Shown here: positions 61,416-64,000 of the stretch, in pieces | Layout of the letters: each line of letters opens with the position of its first letter | How positions within the stretch are numbered: the stretch's first letter is position 1 | NCBI RefSeq assembly: GCF_032884065.1 | Contig: NC_088866.1 | Span: forward strand, 54,444,068 to 54,508,067 | Direction: 5' to 3' | DNA from: Artemia franciscana | Lineage: Eukaryota > Arthropoda > Branchiopoda > Anostraca > Artemiidae | DNA: 64,000 nt | Made by a program: the position numbers and the translations under genes | Notes under the pieces: generated by a model | What the model was told of the DNA's origin: nothing | The model's database searches: none | What the model saw: the letters and a program-made list of their open reading frames with translations, nothing else

Positions 61416-62534
61416 TTATACGCAATTCCAACGAAATCTTGCTTCAAGGTAATAATGGTCTGATCCATTTTGACTATTAGGTAATGGTCCTATTTTTAAG
61501 CAGTCCTTGTATGTTGGGAGACGAAGTCTTTCTAATAGTATTAATTCTTGTTTTTCATGTTTTTTTAATTTTTCGTCAATATTACTGTAGAGAATATAGT
61601 CAACTAAGTTGTGACAAGTCGAATTCAAACGAACTTTTGGAAATTTATCTGAATTATAAACACTTTTAAAGGCAAATTTATGCGTTAATGTACCGGATGA
61701 AAAAAATTCTTCTTCAATGCAGTTATTCTGTTTTAGTTCTTGTAAGTATTGACAAGAATCAGAAATATATAGCTCCTTTGGGAGGAAGGTTTTCCCAATT
61801 TTTTGTGAACCACAGTCAGTTAGTTTTTTTATATCTAGGTGTTCATACTTAAGCCTTCCTTGGCTTAAAAAAGAGTATAATTTGCTTGAAGGGGTGAAAT
61901 TCAAATCACCACAAAGGATAACTGGAGGGTAGTTAGTATTTTTGCAAGCAACGCGGTTAATTTCTGCTAGAAGTACTTGGAGTTGGGCTAAACGCACATC
62001 TTCTCTTTTGCGGTTGTATAACAAATGTGTGTTTACAATGCATATCTGTTTATCCGGGTTCTTAAATGGGGTGAGAATAGAAATAAGTGCAATGTTATCT
62101 CGATTAAGTAAATCTATTCCATTCTTTAGCATTTCTAAGGAATGATCTTCTTTTAGACTAAATTCACATTTTTTAAAAAAGCTGGCACACCCATCAATCT
62201 TTTCTTGGGTTTTTTGTTTAAACACTCCGTCATACCCCTGAGATTGAAAATACGATAAGTAGGTATTATAATAGTAGTCAGCATCCACTTCCTGTAAGCA
62301 TACAATATCTGCATTTGACATTTTGAATTGGTTAAAAAGTCTTTTTTTCCTATCTGGCCATTTTAAATTTTCTTCGTTACAATTATAGTACAAATACGGT
62401 ATTGTTTCGATATATCCTTGAGCTAGTACATTATATGACATAATTGTAAAATCTAAAGATTGAGTTTCTTGGTTTTCTTTTGGCCTTTGACAATTTCTTG
62501 GAGTTTCCCACTTTCTAATTTCCGTTAGATTCAT
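61416..62534 (-). CDS. ANGEL-family endonuclease/exonuclease/phosphatase-fold protein, 372 aa
   Basis: Intact intronless frame. It starts with about 28 residues lacking a signal, then covers the whole fold: FTIMSYNVLAQ (29-39), DIVCLQEVDADYY (76-88), VNTHLLYNRKR (168-177), LCGDLNFTPSSKLYSF (207-222), VDYILYS (311-317) and a closing GSDHYYLEARF. The catalytic set seen in the CCR4/nocturnin/ANGEL superfamily is present: Asn35, Glu82, His170, Asp210, Asn212, Asp312, Asp359, His360. The NTHLLYNRKR and LAQLQVLLAEI segments are closest to ANGEL1/2. Animal ANGEL2 has been described as an RNA 2',3'-cyclic phosphatase, so a role in RNA end metabolism is likely but untested. Most host ANGEL genes have introns; the compact form and neighbours suggest capture. 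It is the first of three tandem genes. Confidence 0.9.
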   Translation of the reverse strand: MNLTEIRKWETPRNCQRPKENQETQSLDFTIMSYNVLAQGYIETIPYLYYNCNEENLKWPDRKKRLFNQFKMSNADIVCLQEVDADYYYNTYLSYFQSQGYDGVFKQKTQEKIDGCASFFKKCEFSLKEDHSLEMLKNGIDLLNRDNIALISILTPFKNPDKQICIVNTHLLYNRKREDVRLAQLQVLLAEINRVACKNTNYPPVILCGDLNFTPSSKLYSFLSQGRLKYEHLDIKKLTDCGSQKIGKTFLPKELYISDSCQYLQELKQNNCIEEEFFSSGTLTHKFAFKSVYNSDKFPKVRLNSTCHNLVDYILYSNIDEKLKKHEKQELILLERLRLPTYKDCLKIGPLPNSQNGSDHYYLEARFRWNCV

Positions 62535-62629
62535 TTTCTTACAATCCTTCCCTTTTTTGGATTTTGAACTACAAATCAGTACCGATTTGTTTCTGTTTTA
62601 CTAATTATTTGGTGTTAATTGGTATTATT

Positions 62630-62662
62630 ATTAAGCAGTATATAAGTTTAAGGTTACCTGTT
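62630..62662 (-). promoter_or_regulatory. Shared upstream element, ANGEL-like gene copy
   Basis: Minus strand: AACAGGTAACC, then CTTATATACTGCTTAAT. About 96 bp before the ATG at 62534. It is the best copy of the element shared with 61268-61299, and TATATA at its centre is a plausible TATA box. Confidence 0.5.
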
Positions 62663-63117
62663 TGGCTTGGTATTCAGTTGATGATCTGGAAATATTATGG
62701 TGTTAATTTATTTATGTCAGAAGGACTCAGCGCGTCGTAACCATTCTTTGGACATATTTATTAAATATATAACGATGTCTTGAAATAGTTAATATTTTAA
62801 GCGTTAACTGGATTTTTAGGTAAATCTAATAGTTTCTATTTAATGAATATAAAGTGATTATACTTTTTAATTTTTTCTTGAATATAAACGAATTTATTTG
62901 ACAAAATAATTTAGTTTCAGATAAAATTTAAACCTACCACTGAGATGTATCGCTGTGATTGGTTATTTCTTTAAATGCCTCCGGAGAAGCTTCATTGTAA
63001 TTGGTTAATTGAAAAGATGGGTGGTAACTTTTCTTGACTTTTGAGATCCGCTAGGCGGTTTTTTTTTTCAGCTATAATTTAAAATTCTTTTAAAACTGCT
63101 ACAGGTCTTTAAAGCGT

Positions 63118-63169
<52 letters not shown>

Positions 63170-63706
63170 TTTTGTTATGCGAAAAGTGTTTGTAGGGTGT
63201 TTATAATTGAAATTCATTTCTTGGTTGTAAAAATCATTCTTCCATTAACAGATGTACCTTAAGGGTTATTTATTATACAATGCATACATTGTATGTTTTA
63301 TGTGTTACGAGTCTATTAGATAAAATGTCTATTTGTGAATTTCACTTTCGTACGTCACTAGCAATTTTGCCCTTCAGAGATCTGTAATTTTGCCAGGTTA
63401 CAAAATATGTTTTTTTTTCAATGTTAGTACGCGCGAATTGAGTTGTTCATACTTTAAGATTTTAGGACTTACATTATAACAGAATTGGCATTTTTTTTGT
63501 AAGACGAAGCTAAAATTTGGTAAGATTAAAATTTTGTGCTTTTATTTTTTCCGTGTTACTGTCCTTTATTTTTTTTTTGTGTCTGTTTAGGTGATAAAAA
63601 TTAGATTGAGCTTCAAATTAATTTCGAAAAAATATATATATTATATTAAAAAGTTATGAATTTTTATGCATACACACAAAAAGGATTTTAATTTAAAAGA
63701 TACTCT

Positions 63707-63762
<56 letters not shown>

Positions 63763-64000
63763 GCTGGCTTTTATAATTATTAGATTGGTTAGTTTTATTC
63801 ACAGACATATTTGGTTACTTATTTGTTACAGACATCTCGATATACTTATTTCTACACTTGTAAAAGAAATTTTAATTGTAATAAAAGACATACATAGGTT
63901 AGTTACTATGCTATTAGTGGCACCAAAGGTTACTAATGATATATTACCTGTTAGTTGTATTATCTACTATATTTTCTTGTTCTCAATTCTTCCAGACTTC
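62663..64000. other. AT-rich flank with two long poly(T) runs
   Basis: No frame of note on either strand. Poly(T) runs of about 46 bp (63120-63165) and 50 bp (63710-63759) stand out. I could not match this flank to the left flank of the virus-like island, so no terminal repeat is demonstrated. Confidence 0.6.

Noticed and set aside
56851-62534. Env-bearing LTR retrotransposon
   Set aside because: No gag-pol upstream of the envelope, no LTR pair found by eye in 54.3-56.8 kb versus 62.7-64 kb, and each gene has its own poly(A) signal.

Overview
The window reads as nuclear DNA of an invertebrate animal, probably an arthropod; a crustacean is a guess from the overall look of the repeats, not something the sequence proves. 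The grounds are spliced genes with GT-AG introns (a calmodulin-like gene with an ATG-only first coding exon), many Helitron, LINE and Ty3/gypsy remnants, very long (TA)n tracts, and AATAAA signals. It is an assembly scaffold: there is a 100-N gap at 17157-17256.

Layout. 1-4124: Helitron helicase debris, including a gap-free 206-bp inverted duplication of a helicase fragment. 4130-8930: a short-period repeat, two possible exons of an unidentified gene, a LINE C-terminal remnant, otherwise unannotated. 9064-32648: a dense field of related Helitrons in both orientations. They share a 5' end beginning TCTATATATATAAAAATAA, two or more TGACGTCA palindromes, an A-rich CTAAAAA block, a minisatellite based on GACGACCGGGACACAGGGA, the last ~60 codons of a PIF1-like helicase, a (TA)n spacer, and a 3' end of stacked hairpins closing in CTAG. 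Several copies can be delimited base by base, including two mini-elements of about 320 bp lying tail to tail. A Helitron Rep N-terminal zinc-finger region (15842-16735) abuts a Ty3/gypsy reverse transcriptase fragment. 32649-40350: two tandem arrays (106-bp and ~290-bp periods), a dead copy of a calmodulin exon, a palindrome with a (TA)n centre, and mostly unrecognised DNA. 40425-42384: two Helitrons joined head to tail. 43081-45309: degenerate RTE-like LINE (+). 46275-49985: calmodulin-like gene (-). 52000-54305: degenerate CR1/Jockey-like LINE (-).

56840-62662 differs from everything else. Three intronless reading frames stand in tandem on the minus strand, 160-250 bp apart, each with its own AATAAA at or just after the stop. 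In transcription order they are an intact 372-aa ANGEL-family nuclease-like protein, a SOCS-box protein whose frame has two stop codons, and an intact 1053-aa F-type envelope fusion glycoprotein. The first two share a conserved ~32-bp upstream element. I see no polymerase, integrase or LTR. The compact arrangement looks like a piece of an endogenised DNA virus or a large virus-like transposon that captured host regulatory genes. This is the most promising candidate for an undescribed system in the window.
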